Source of the DNA: Arion vulgaris
Taxonomy: Eukaryota > Mollusca > Gastropoda > Stylommatophora > Arionidae
DNA length: 64,000 nucleotides
NCBI GenBank assembly: GCA_020796225.1
Contig: CM036767.1
Span: forward strand, 25,364,100-25,428,099
Direction: 5' to 3'
Position 1 is the stretch's first letter. Every line of letters begins with the position of its first letter. The notes under the pieces were generated by a model that was not told the origin of the DNA, ran no database searches, and saw only the letters and a list, made by a program, of their open reading frames with translations. Of the stretch, positions 55,200-64,000 are shown one piece after another. The position numbers were made by a program, and so were the translations under genes.

Positions 55200-57190
55200 C
55201 AGATAGGACATGGGAGACACTGGAAGAGAGGTCTATAATAGCCGTCATCGCAAGCGATGATGACAACAATCTCAGACGTGTGCTGTTGCACCTCTCTGGT
55301 GTGTGTGGAGGTGACTGTAGAGTCCAATCCTAGAACAGAATCCCCTACCACAGGTGGGGCATACGTGATCAAGGTTAGACATGTGCATGTTGTGTGCTCT
55401 GTCTTTTCGCGCTGCTCGTTTTCTCTGTGACTCAACAATACGATGATTCTCAGCTATACGGGTTCCTCTTTTGTTGTTACAGCGCCACATTTGGCGATCT
55501 TGCCAAGGATTCCCAGCACATATTGTCTATATCAAAGCATTTCAGAGACACTTTAAGAGTGTCTTTAAAGCGTTTTTCTGTCCACCAGCTAAACGTCTGC
55601 CCTCTTCAAGCTCGCCATACATCAACTGTTTTGGGATGCGTTTATCAGACATTCGAGCAACGTGACCGACCCATCTCAATTGGGCCTTCTGCAACAGGGT
55701 ATTGACGCTTGAGATCTTTGCTCTTGTGAGGACTTCGCTGTCTGAAATTTTGTCCTGCCAGTTTATTTTTAGTATTCTGCTAGACAGCCTGTGTGGAAAT
55801 GGTTTAATTTTCTTGCGTGTCTGCTGTACACTGTCCATGTCTCGCTTGCGTACAGCAGCGTGGTTAGCACTATGGCCTGGTAAACTTTCAGCTTTGTGAC
55901 TATGCTTATCCCCTTCTGTTCCCACACAGTGACACGTAACCTTCCGAACGCAGCACTGGCTTTGGATATCCTATTGTTGACCTCAGAATCTATGTTTGCC
56001 GATCTGGATAGGAGGCTGCCAAGATAAGCAAAGTTGTCCGTTGACTGGAGACGCTGGTGTTTAATGTTGATGACTGGATCGTAATACTGTTCTCTAGGGG
56101 CAGGCTGGAACATGACATTTTTTTTGTGTTAATGGTGAGGCCAAACCTATCACAGGCCATTGAGAACTTGTCCATGTAAGTCTGCATTTCTTCCGCAGAG
56201 TTGGTAGCAAGGGCGCAGTCATCAGCAAATAACAGGTTTGAGATGGTTGATTCTTTTACCTTGGTGGAGGATTTTAACCTCCGAAGATTGAATAGATTAC
56301 CGTCTGTCCTGTATCTAATCTTTACCCCATGTTCATCGCCTTCCCAAAAGACATCCGTGAGCATGACAGCAAACATCATGCTGAAGAGTGTTGGGGCCAG
56401 TACACAGCCCTGTTTGACGCCGTTGGTGACATGGAAGGCTTCTGACAGCTCCCCTTCATCAAGTACACGTGCCATCATGCCCTTGTGAAACTGTTGGACG
56501 ATCTTGATGAATTTCACTGGGCATCCAAATTTTCCCATGATCTTCCATAGACCCTCTCTGTTGACCGTGTTGAAAATCTTCGTCAGATCAACAAAGACCA
56601 TGTAAAGGTCACGGTGCTGCTCTTGGAATTTTACCTGTAATTGGCGAGCAGCACAATATGTCTGCTGTTCCACAATCTGCTCTGAAGTCACATTGGGTCT
56701 CAGGGGTAAGTCCTGTTCCAGGTGATCGATTAATCGATTGAGGAGGACTCTGGCCAGTATTTTGCCAGCAATTGACAGGAGGAGATCCCCTGTGATTATC
56801 GCAGGCCTGGCGGTTTCCTTTCCGCTTGTACAGGTGGACAATAGTGGCATCCTTTAGTTCCTGTGGCACACGTTCGTTGTACCAAATGGATGTAAAAAAA
56901 ACTCTTGTCAATTTTAGCATCAGCATGGGCCCTCCTTCTTTGTAGACTTCGGTTGGTATTGAGTCCGCACCCGGTGCCTTCCCGCTGGACATCTGGCTTG
57001 TTGCCTTCTTGACCTCTTTTAAGGAAGGTGGAATATCAAGCTTGGCATTGATTGGGACCTGGGGCATGCGCTCTATGGCTTCATAACATATAGTGGATGG
57101 ATGGTTGAGGACAGAACGGAAGTGTTCTGCCCAGCGGTTTAGTATCTGAGGCTTGTCAATTATAGTCTGTCCATTAATTCGTGAGCACGT
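55200..57190 (-). mobile_element. LINE with C-terminal C2H2 zinc finger
   Basis: From 57067 down: PPSLKEVKKATSQMSSGKAP, GADSIPTEVYKEGG; DATIVHLYKRKGNRQACDNH; LSIAGKILARVLLNRL; FVDLTKIFNTVNREGLWKIM; VTNGVKQGCVLAPTLFSMMF; the catalytic NLLFADDCALATNSAEEMQT (about 56200-56250); STDNFAYLGSLLSRSANIDS; ASETWTVYSRHARKLNHFH; SRILKINWQDKISDSEVLTR; LRWVGHVARMSDKRIPKQLM; then DHVCPTCGRGFCSRIGLYSH and LHTHQ (55290-55360), a C2H2 finger at the end of the protein. About four frameshifts. No endonuclease is present. It is close to the 19741-21295 clade. Confidence 0.87.
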
Positions 57191-57880
57191 TTGAAATTGA
57201 TTTTCTCGAAAACTACCAGTTGGATCTCAGTGATTTTTGCAAGCAGCCTTAGAATATCCATGACGCTAGAGAAATATTTTTTCCAAGAAAATTTGATGTA
57301 GTTTGAAATATTTCTTCTTCAGGTTATATTAAAATCAACCTCACCGGATTGTACACAATAGTAACAGATCTGCGGTACACAGGCAGCGTTGTTCTAAAAA
57401 TACATTATGGTAACATTGAAATATCGTGAGTAAACAACAATTTCACGAATTCCGTGCACCTAACCCAGTCGACTTTGAAAGCGGAAAGCATATGCCGTTA
57501 TAATTGGGATACCGTTGTATAGTTATAGGTGTATCTCGCTATTTGTATGAAGCTATTGTATCATATTTGTTGGCTTATCAAAACTGACATTGATATCACA
57601 TTCATAATGAGTCTGAAGTGCACATTTATAACAATGCAGAAGGTTACAGTTTTACTATACCAACACTTCCGTAGGGAATCTAAGAGAGGTCATCTATATT
57701 GCGATATTCATAACCCTGGGAAAACGACGCAACTGGCGCTTAGTCTGAATAGAGAATCCTTTTCCGATGGATTAAACAGGACACAAAGTGCACTAATGTC
57801 AAGCAAGGAAGGAAAAGAACAATTGCCGACTTTGACATAGATGTCATAAGGCGGAGCTCTTGAAAATGTTTGTGACAAAT
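57191..57880. other. Unassigned, left flank of transposase remnant
   Basis: 57529-57840 has a plus frame with CDIHNPGKTTQLALSLNRES, which may be the helix-turn-helix part of the following transposase, but the match is weak. No inverted repeat was found. Confidence 0.35.
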
Positions 57881-57889
57881 CAACTTGTT

Positions 57890-58650
57890 ACTCTCAGGAA
57901 ACTGAAATTAAAACTGCAATCAGATTGCAGCATAGACATTTCTAAAAGTACTCTATGAAAAATTGTAAGAGCCGCGGGCTTCACCTTCAGAAAAACTATA
58001 GGCGGCAGGAATATTATTTGTGAAAAGCCACATTTAATTGCTGCCCGAAGTAAATACCTGAGGCAGATCCGTGAGCGGCGGAGGCAAGGCTATGATATTG
58101 TATATTTGGACGAATCCTGGGTCAATGCTCACCACACCAATGCTAAAGAATGGCAATCAGTAGACGGTGAACAGAAAGAAAAATACCAAGCAGTAAAGGC
58201 CAGCGTATTATACTAACACATGCAGGAAGCAGTGAAGAAGGTCTTGTCCATGAGCTGGACTTATTTTCCAATCAAAAGTACCGCGGTAGGGACTACCACA
58301 CAGAAATGAATGGACATATTTTCAGGCACTGGATGGAGAAAGATCTACTTCCAATTCTAAACAGACCATCATGCTTGGTAATGGATAATGCATCCTATCA
58401 CAAGGCAGTATCAGCGGAAGACAAAGTACCAACTGCATCAAATACAAAAGATCAAATTAGGACTTGGCTTGCTAAGGAAAATGTCAGCTTTGATGATACA
58501 TATTTGAAACCGAGTTGTTGCACCTGGTGAGGATGACAAATAAGACAAAGGTGTTTCATATTGACAAAATCATTGCGGAATACGGCCACACGTCATTGCG
58601 ACTACCTCCATATCATGCTCACCTCAATCCGATAGAGCTTTCTGGCTATA
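57890..58650 (+). pseudogene. IS630/Tc1-type (DDE_3) transposase remnant
   Basis: In mixed frames: LRKLKLKLQSDCSIDISKST, AAGFTFRKTIGGR, ARSKYLRQIRERRRQGYDIV, YLDESWVNAHHTNAKEWQSV (first Asp), HTEMNGHIFRHWMEKDLLPI, CLVMDNASYHKAVSAEDKVP (second Asp) and RLPPYHAHLNPIEL (Glu). The spacing and YLDESW / DNASYH / LNPIE boxes identify the family. Frameshifts at about 57840, 58200 and 58530 break it. Sequence after LNPIEL no longer matches the usual W-x-x-V-K, so the end is lost at about 58642. Confidence 0.85.
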
Positions 58651-58980
58651 AGCAAGTTGTAACAAACAGGCGTTAATGTGTGATGTTGAAGTTCTGACGT
58701 AGTCCCTCTCAATGATAGTCAGCAGTTCTGGAAGAGTGTGTTGAAATTGCCAGAGAAGCGAGTATGGCACCGTAGATGGATTCAATTTGTAGCAGTAATT
58801 ATCAACCTCTGAATCGTCTGGGATGTCAATCATTTTGATTACGACTGAGAAAGCCGATACATTTCCTATCCATCGCTCATCTACAATTTGTGTGAGTAAG
58901 ACACCTTGGTCTAATGGTGACGAGGAGTGACTAACTGTTGATAGTATCCAGTTACGATTGACTAGCAACCATTTAATTCT
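58624..58980 (-). CDS. Unrecognised minus-strand open frame (about 120 codons)
   Basis: The frame contains SSSPLDQGVLLTQIVDERWI, VSAFSVVIKMIDIPDDSEVD, YSLLWQFQHTLPELLTIIER and DYVRTSTSH. It has protein-like composition and ends where the transposase remnant breaks off. I recognise no family. It is probably a piece of another mobile element rather than an exon, since no clear splice sites bound it. Confidence 0.3.
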   Translation of the reverse strand, partial: RIKWLLVNRNWILSTVSHSSSPLDQGVLLTQIVDERWIGNVSAFSVVIKMIDIPDDSEVDNYCYKLNPSTVPYSLLWQFQHTLPELLTIIERDYVRTSTSHINACLLQLAYSQKALSD

Positions 58981-61430
58981 TGACCTATCAAGTTAATTGT
59001 ACTATGAAAGTGAATGACAAATTCTAGATTACTGTATCTAAATTTGACCCCGTATTTTTGTCTAAGATCAGTTCTTCAATCGTCTCAGGACTACTTTACT
59101 TATTACGGCATGGATTCTAGCTGTGAATCACATCACGTGTTTGGAAATCATTTCAATCGTGCTACGTTTGGACAGACTATGTAGCGCTCCATCTGCATCG
59201 AGTATAGGTGAGAATGTTGAGGGCAGAAAGCATTTTTAGGCATCTGACGTTTAATCATGTCTGTCTGCATATTCTGGATTCATCAGATTTTGCTCTTAGC
59301 CAGGCGTCTCATTTCCTGATCTCTTGGCTCTTCTCGAGCATCTGGAGGGTGTTTTGGATATGATGATCATTTGATGGCTTTGTATGTCTCATTTGCTGAG
59401 AATAGATTTTATTTCTTCGACAGTTTGTCAAACCAGTGTGGCTCTTTGTAAGATGTCTAAGCTCAGAGGTAGATGTTGGAGTGTCTCTGAGGCAGTCATC
59501 TGCTACGCTGTTTCAACTGAAGTCCTTCAATTTTCGTCCAGGTCTCTATTAAATTTCGTACAGAGCTTTCAATCTGGAGACTCCAGCTTTTGTTGTTTGA
59601 CCTGTTGCTTCTAGGCTTGATGCAGAGGTTGATTTGACCGATCAATCTGATCGTCAAACATTCTGTCTAATAGTCTTTCGCACGTTGTCACTTTTCCTCA
59701 TGATGCGTAGTCAATAGTGCATTTTACGAATGCATCATGACGTTTTGTTCGTTGATCGAAACAAGGAGTTTGTGATTGTTAGTCATGGGAGCCATAGTCT
59801 GATAATTGAACCCATACTTTGCATTGAGCGTCTTTACTCCATCAGACCCATGGTCTGTCCTACTCTGGCATTGAGTTCAGTATGATGAGTTCTCAGACCT
59901 TGGGACGTGAATGACTGAGTCAAGGTCTCGTAAACCATCCTGTTCGCTTGGATTTTCATTGTTGGGCATAGATGCTGAGTCAAGTGGCATTCTTTTTTTC
60001 CTATGAGATCTAAGAGTCACACCTGTCACTGACACCTTTTGGGATCTGGTGAGGGCCCACAAGATAGATTTGAGCAAACTACACCAGATTTCCGACGTTT
60101 GTATTGGCTCTCCTCGAAAGTGCCATTAGCCCACCTCTGAAGCTGCCCTCGTAGATCTGAGTCTCCTCAAGCAGCTATTTGCGATATTTAGCGTGCCAGT
60201 TGGCTCAGCAGTGCAGTCCATTCTCAGTCTTTCAGCTTTGTAGTCTCTATACGTGTTCTCGTTCCACGCCATGGTGAGACTTTAGTTCTTCATGTTTGGA
60301 TTGTTTTGTGTGTTGATCGAAACTTGGCTTGAACTGCATTTGGATTATAGTGAGGAAGTTCGCTGATTCACCTACTCTTTCGTCAGGACTATCTGTATCA
60401 GGCAAGAAGTCAAGCGACTGGAGATAGTCGATCGTGGATGACCAGGTGTTAAGTGCTCGCATGCTCTAGGTCCGCTGCTGTGATCCACTTTTAACCGTTG
60501 AGCCAGCTATGCTATCCTGAGTCAGCCTGATCAGTTTTATGCATAGGCGACGTGCTAGATTCGATGCTGTTAGACCCTCGGTTTTCCCCACTGGTTTGAC
60601 ACCGAATAGGCGATTAACAGTTGTAGTGCAGGCATGTTACAGCAAACTACAGGCAAGTTGTATGTTGTGTCACGTTACAACTATTGTTCTGACCGTGCGT
60701 GTGTAAGTTACATTCACAGCGGATCTGGAAGGTAGATGAACATGTCTCGATGTGTGCTGCTCTGAAATTACTGGACAACTCTTGTCCCAAGGATGTCGAT
60801 ATTTTCATCAGCCATAACAGACTTATCAACCACACTGGCTTAACAGTTCGTCAGTGGGTGACTTACCCAAATGGTGATCTTTTTGATTGGAATCGCTGTA
60901 GATTTAGCAGCGTTATTGAGATTTTCATATGTTCGACTAAACACGATCTTATTCTATTTAGTAGAATATATTGTGATGAAGTTACAAGTTACACCTGAGT
61001 TCTCACTGTATACACAAGGCAAATAATGATATAAAATATATGTATCACAATTTACCAGATTAATTTATTTTTAAAGGAGCAAACAGTTAACATGCACTCT
61101 GCGACCGAACAAAGCTCTACTAAAGAGGTCACAGACAATATCACCACCCCTTTATAACATAAACTACTTGACAGGAGAAATTCAGAGCAAATTTACTATG
61201 CAAATATACCCTTAATAATCCATGAACAGAATTCAATCACAACATGCTTCTGTGTCAGCTAAGTATGAAGCACATTATATGGAAAAAGCAACAGCGTACA
61301 CAAATTCAGACACCACTACATTGCATTGGGTCAAAGAGCAGTAATATGTGTGTTGCTAGATCATTGACAAAAAAGAGGAAGTTAATAGTAGGGCAGAGAG
61401 AAAAAGAAAGTAAACTATGAACACATTCCT
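58981..61430. other. Unassigned 2.4-kb block
   Basis: 59200-60640 is less AT-rich and rich in gagtc/gatc words, with minus frames at 59877-60077 and 60247-60462 and no recognised domain. 60699-60998 has a plus frame (ALKLLDNSCPKDVDIFISHN, QWVTYPNGDLFDWNRC), also unrecognised. It could be a decayed LTR or DNA element. 61020-61430 is ordinary intron. Confidence 0.35.
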
Positions 61431-61433
61431 CAC

Positions 61434-61555
61434 CTTTCAATGTAGGTGTAAAAACCAGTGTCATACTTTTTTCCATCTGTTACAAGTAAAGTAGCTTCAC
61501 TAACTAAAGGTACCACTGAGATGATGCCAGAATTAAAGCCATTGCCAAGATAAAC
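61434..61555 (-). CDS. TEX14: TEX14-like exon: N-lobe with lost VAIK lysine
   Basis: The acceptor is ctattacag and the donor GAAAG|GTG. The 122-nt exon enters in phase 0 and leaves in phase 2. It starts VYLGNGFNSGIISVVPLVSE, so the strand that normally carries the ATP-binding lysine (VAIK) reads SVVPL with no lysine at that site. It ends YDTGFYTYIE plus a split Arg codon. The distance from the glycine loop to the missing lysine is normal for a kinase, so the fold is retained while catalysis is probably lost. The downstream intron is 14.5 kb, the longest here. Confidence 0.8.
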
Positions 61556-61998
61556 CTGTAATAGAAAGTACAAAATCAAATATGGTGTAGACTGCAGTAA
61601 AACTATTTTTCAATTGTGAAAGAAATCAAACATGAAGTATGGCAGTTTACATAGTACAGCAACATACAATGTCTACATTAGCTAATTTATATACTTAAAA
61701 CTTACAATACAGCTCACTATCTGACGTACCATATGGTTAGCATGAATTCTCGATCTTTCCACTGTAAGAACTAAAGGACAATAGATCTCTTTCAACCAAC
61801 TTTAAATAAATTGTATAACTATTCTATGAAAATCAACAGTGTTAAGGTCCTTCAAATGTACTTTCCCTGTCATCCTGGTAGGTTCTCTTAATATAGTTTT
61901 TTTCTTCATATTTTCTTTAAAACTTGGTAAAGCATTGCTCTGATAAGTGGAATGCTGTATAATACATATTACTCCAAAATGATGCCAAAGCTACTGAC

Positions 61999-62101
61999 CT
62001 TCCCAAAGCCTGTGCTTTGAACCTGTTTGATATTTTCTAGAGTGAGATCACTGCCAGTTTTCATCGTCACTATTTCCATTAATGAAGTCTGCTGATGTGA
62101 C
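61999..62101 (-). CDS. TEX14: TEX14-like exon: start of kinase-like domain, glycine loop
   Basis: The reverse strand reads acatgtag before the exon and GGGAAG|GTCAGT at its end. The exon holds 1 + 34x3 nt, entering after a phase-2 exon that lies outside the window and leaving in phase 0. It encodes ...SLMEIVTMKTGSDLTLENIK and ends STGFGK, which joins VYLG of the next exon to form the nucleotide-loop strand pair (GFGKVYLG). The third loop glycine is not in its canonical place. The short strand-helix lead-in before the loop is typical of a kinase N-lobe. No preceding exon was found between 62102 and 64000. Confidence 0.8.
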
Positions 62102-62990
62102 CTACATGTGAAACAGATTATCAAAATTCAATTATGAACATGTATCTTGTCTGAGAGTAAATGATGTTTATTCAGTTTTTAACCCCATTTACCTGTTTTA
62201 AATACTTATTCTTCTACAATCAAAACCCATGTTAGATTGGGATTATGGATTCTATTATATAGTTTGCTTTCTGTTTTGGAACCCCCATATAATTTTTCTT
62301 TGAATATGATACTTGTGGGCCACATTAAATTCCTTAAAGTTATTCTACAGTTGGAAGTTTTGTAGAACATGCTCTGCCATTATATCCATCAATTTCCAAT
62401 GATAGATGTTAGAGATGTCTCTTGAATTTGGTACACAAGTGGTGTATTTTTTGTTGTGACCTGTCCTGTGATGAAGTATGACTACCTGGTCTCCTATAGA
62501 CTGATGGTAATATCCACATTTTGTGTGGATTTTCCCCATAGCATTGGGGGTTGTTGTTTTGAAATGAGATTTAGTTTCCTAGAAATGAGTTTCCAGTCCT
62601 TTTTTCCTTTTTAGAGCAGGGGATGTTACCAGGTTTTTTTTGAAGATCAGAAGATTGTAACAGCTCTCTGTGTATAGTGCTATGTCATGAGTTGCAGAGG
62701 CTCCTACTCAAGTGGGATCTTTGGTGGTCACTGCAGTTTTCCCTCAGTTCTAGCGCACCACCTGTTGACCACACTTAGCTATATGTATGTGTTTTCAGTC
62801 CAAATAGCCTCTTGCGCAATTTTTTTAGAACTACCTGTTGACAACACCACAAATCTCTATCTCTGGTGTCTGCTATCAACTCAGATGTTGCCGCTCTACC
62901 GTGCCATGAAGTCAGGCTCTCTAAAATTTTCTCTGTCTCGTCTACCCTTAATTTTACCAGTTGTTCAATGCATCTATGTACATTTCTTTA
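62102..62990. other. Unassigned intron sequence upstream of first visible exon
   Basis: A 64-codon minus frame (62345-62539; KIHTKCGYYHQSIGDQVVIL) is protein-like but unrecognised. 62680-62990 has a long plus frame without a known domain. No further TEX14 exon was found. Confidence 0.35.
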
Positions 62991-62995
62991 ATACT

Positions 62996-63256
62996 TCTTT
63001 TTCTTCTTCTTCTAATGCTCCATATCAACCACTTGTTAACCACTCTGTGTGATTTGTATGTGATCTAAGCCTAAGAGCAAATGTACGTTGTGCCAGTTAT
63101 GTGCCTACAAGTAGACCAGCACATCCGATTTCTGCACTGCTTTTTATTTACTACGGTAGCTTCCCTAGGCCCTACATCAGTCGCCTCTTACGACATGCCT
63201 TGTAGGTCGCAGTGGTACTATTCTTTGTTTCCCTTGTGGGCCCCGGTACCACATGG
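62996..63256 (-). mobile_element. SINE-like element, copy 2 (best preserved)
   Basis: On the minus strand it runs ggtaccggggcccacaaggg, gtaccactgcgacctacaag, gcatgtcgtaagaggcgact through cataactggcacaacgtaca to a gaagaagaagaaa tail. It aligns over its length with 24485-24745. Confidence 0.8.
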
Positions 63257-63419
63257 GCGATTTCTTAAATACACCTTCTCTCTAGAACTGTGTGAAATCC
63301 TTTCTTCCCTACTCCCATCTCTTCTTTGAGGTCAAGTAGTGTGTATACCCATAAAGCAATGGTATTGACTGGCTGTATAGGTCTTGGTTTTTGTTTTGTC
63401 AGTACTGGGTCTTACTGTG

Positions 63420-64000
63420 CTAGATCTTTAGTGTTTGTCTAGAAGTTGCTTCTCCTTATCCTTCCCTTTTTAAAGCTATTCACTCATCAGTGTATGGGAT
63501 GATTCAGCAGTCTCTTAATTTCTTAACTTGTTGCACACTTTTATGTCGCTTCTATCTTCTAAAGGCTTGTCATTGTTTCCAATGTCTTTATAGAAATAGA
63601 TTTCATGGTTCCCGGGATGATACATTTGGCTGATTTATTTTTTTTTTGGTGTCAAATTGAATCTTGGATGTTGTGATCAAGGCTATGAGTGCTGCTCCAA
63701 TTCTTTCTGTTGAAAGTCTTTTCTACATGTTGTCTGCACACCAGTTGGTGCCAGCCAACTTTTTAATCATTTCCATTCAGTAACTGGTTCCTTTCTCAAC
63801 CTTGTTTATTTGTTCCGTCTATGTCATTCTGCAGTTCGCTCTAATACCCAGGTTATGTTTCTAATATATGACCATTTCTTCTGTCTTTTCACTATTTAAA
63901 TTGAAACCATTGCTTGCACATTTGTCCAATACAATATCAGTCATTTCTAGGAGATCTTTCTCCTATTTTTTTATTAAGACAGTGGACTGATTTATTTAAC
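63420..64000 (-). mobile_element. RT-like fragment at window edge
   Basis: The minus-strand text KDLLEMTDIVLDKCASNGFN / LNSEKTEEMVIY, ERIGAALIALITTSKIQF and YHPGNHEIYFYKD has the shape of the RT stretch after the YADD box, with many stops. The element continues beyond 64000. Confidence 0.45.

Larger units (their letters stand above)
257..62101 (-). other. TEX14: TEX14-like inactive-kinase gene, 12 visible exons (both ends outside window)
   Basis: Twelve minus-strand exons can be chained with AG acceptors and GT donors: 62101-61999, 61555-61434, 46904-46803, 44414-44291, 38235-38066, 26712-26555, 23996-23803, 10810-10635, 6687-6584, 3837-3711, 2631-2547 and 334-257. Junction phases agree at all eleven introns, and the spliced frame (about 1,543 nt, 514 codons) has no stop. 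Exons 1-7 build a protein kinase fold without the catalytic residues. The pattern matches TEX14, a scaffold of stable intercellular bridges between germ cells in vertebrates; that role here is inference. Ankyrin repeats, which precede the kinase-like domain in TEX14, would be upstream of the window. Introns run from 0.44 to 14.5 kb and hold all the mobile elements. Other degenerate kinases cannot be fully excluded without a search. Confidence 0.8.

Overview
This window is invertebrate-type nuclear DNA: AT-rich, intron-rich and packed with decayed non-LTR retrotransposons (LINEs), SINE-like repeats, DNA transposons, MITEs, minisatellites and (TA)n tracts. There are no bacterial operons, ribosome binding sites, rRNA, recognisable tRNA genes or CRISPR arrays. 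I cannot name the species. The LINE mixture (APE-type endonuclease families, RTE/BovB-like, RNase H-bearing I-like) and a TEX14-like gene point to a non-vertebrate metazoan with long introns.

One host gene crosses almost the whole window on the minus strand. Twelve short exons between 62101 and 257 have good acceptor/donor dinucleotides, and every exon-exon junction is phase-compatible. Together they give about 1.54 kb of open coding sequence. The first seven exons (62101 down to 23803) encode most of a kinase fold whose glycine loop, VAIK, HRD and DFG equivalents are all eroded. Its order and landmarks (KLRHP, a degenerate H-x-G-L-S loop, LYNW followed by SPEL, SDVYSY, IPW) match the TEX14 family of inactive kinases of germ-cell intercellular bridges. 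The last five exons (10810 down to 257) encode a Ser/Asn-rich tail and a short Gln/Arg/Leu-rich helix. The 5' end (where vertebrate TEX14 has ankyrin repeats) and the 3' end lie outside the window.

Everything else is intron, filled as follows. 0.5-6.1 kb: LINE tails on the minus strand, a TTAA-flanked MITE and a tiny palindromic MITE. 8.8-10.6 kb: three RNase H-type LINE fragments in alternating orientation. 11.6-12.1 kb: a minisatellite. 12.9-16.6 kb: I-like and BovB-like LINEs. 17.3 kb: a 34-bp tandem array. 18.1-21.3 kb: SINE and LINE pieces with (TA)n. 21.6-22.9 kb: a broken mariner. 24.5-31.3 kb: SINEs, LINE tails and a second TTAA MITE. 31.8-35.8 kb: the best I-like LINE (endonuclease, RT, RNase H). 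37.3-39.3 kb: part of a GC-rich repeat and the third TTAA MITE. 39.7-43.2 kb: an APE-RT LINE ending in a SINE-like module. 44.5-49.0 kb: LINE tails and a composite terminal-inverted-repeat locus holding a GC-rich element. 49.1-54.6 kb: RTE-like LINEs, one split by a MITE and one by another LINE with target-site duplications. 55.2-57.2 kb: a LINE with a C-terminal C2H2 zinc finger. 57.8-58.7 kb: a decayed IS630/Tc1-type transposase. 59-64 kb: mostly unassigned DNA, the two 5'-most exons, a SINE and an RT fragment.

No element looks fully intact. All large LINE copies carry frameshifts or stops. The host gene is the only reading frame here that looks maintained.
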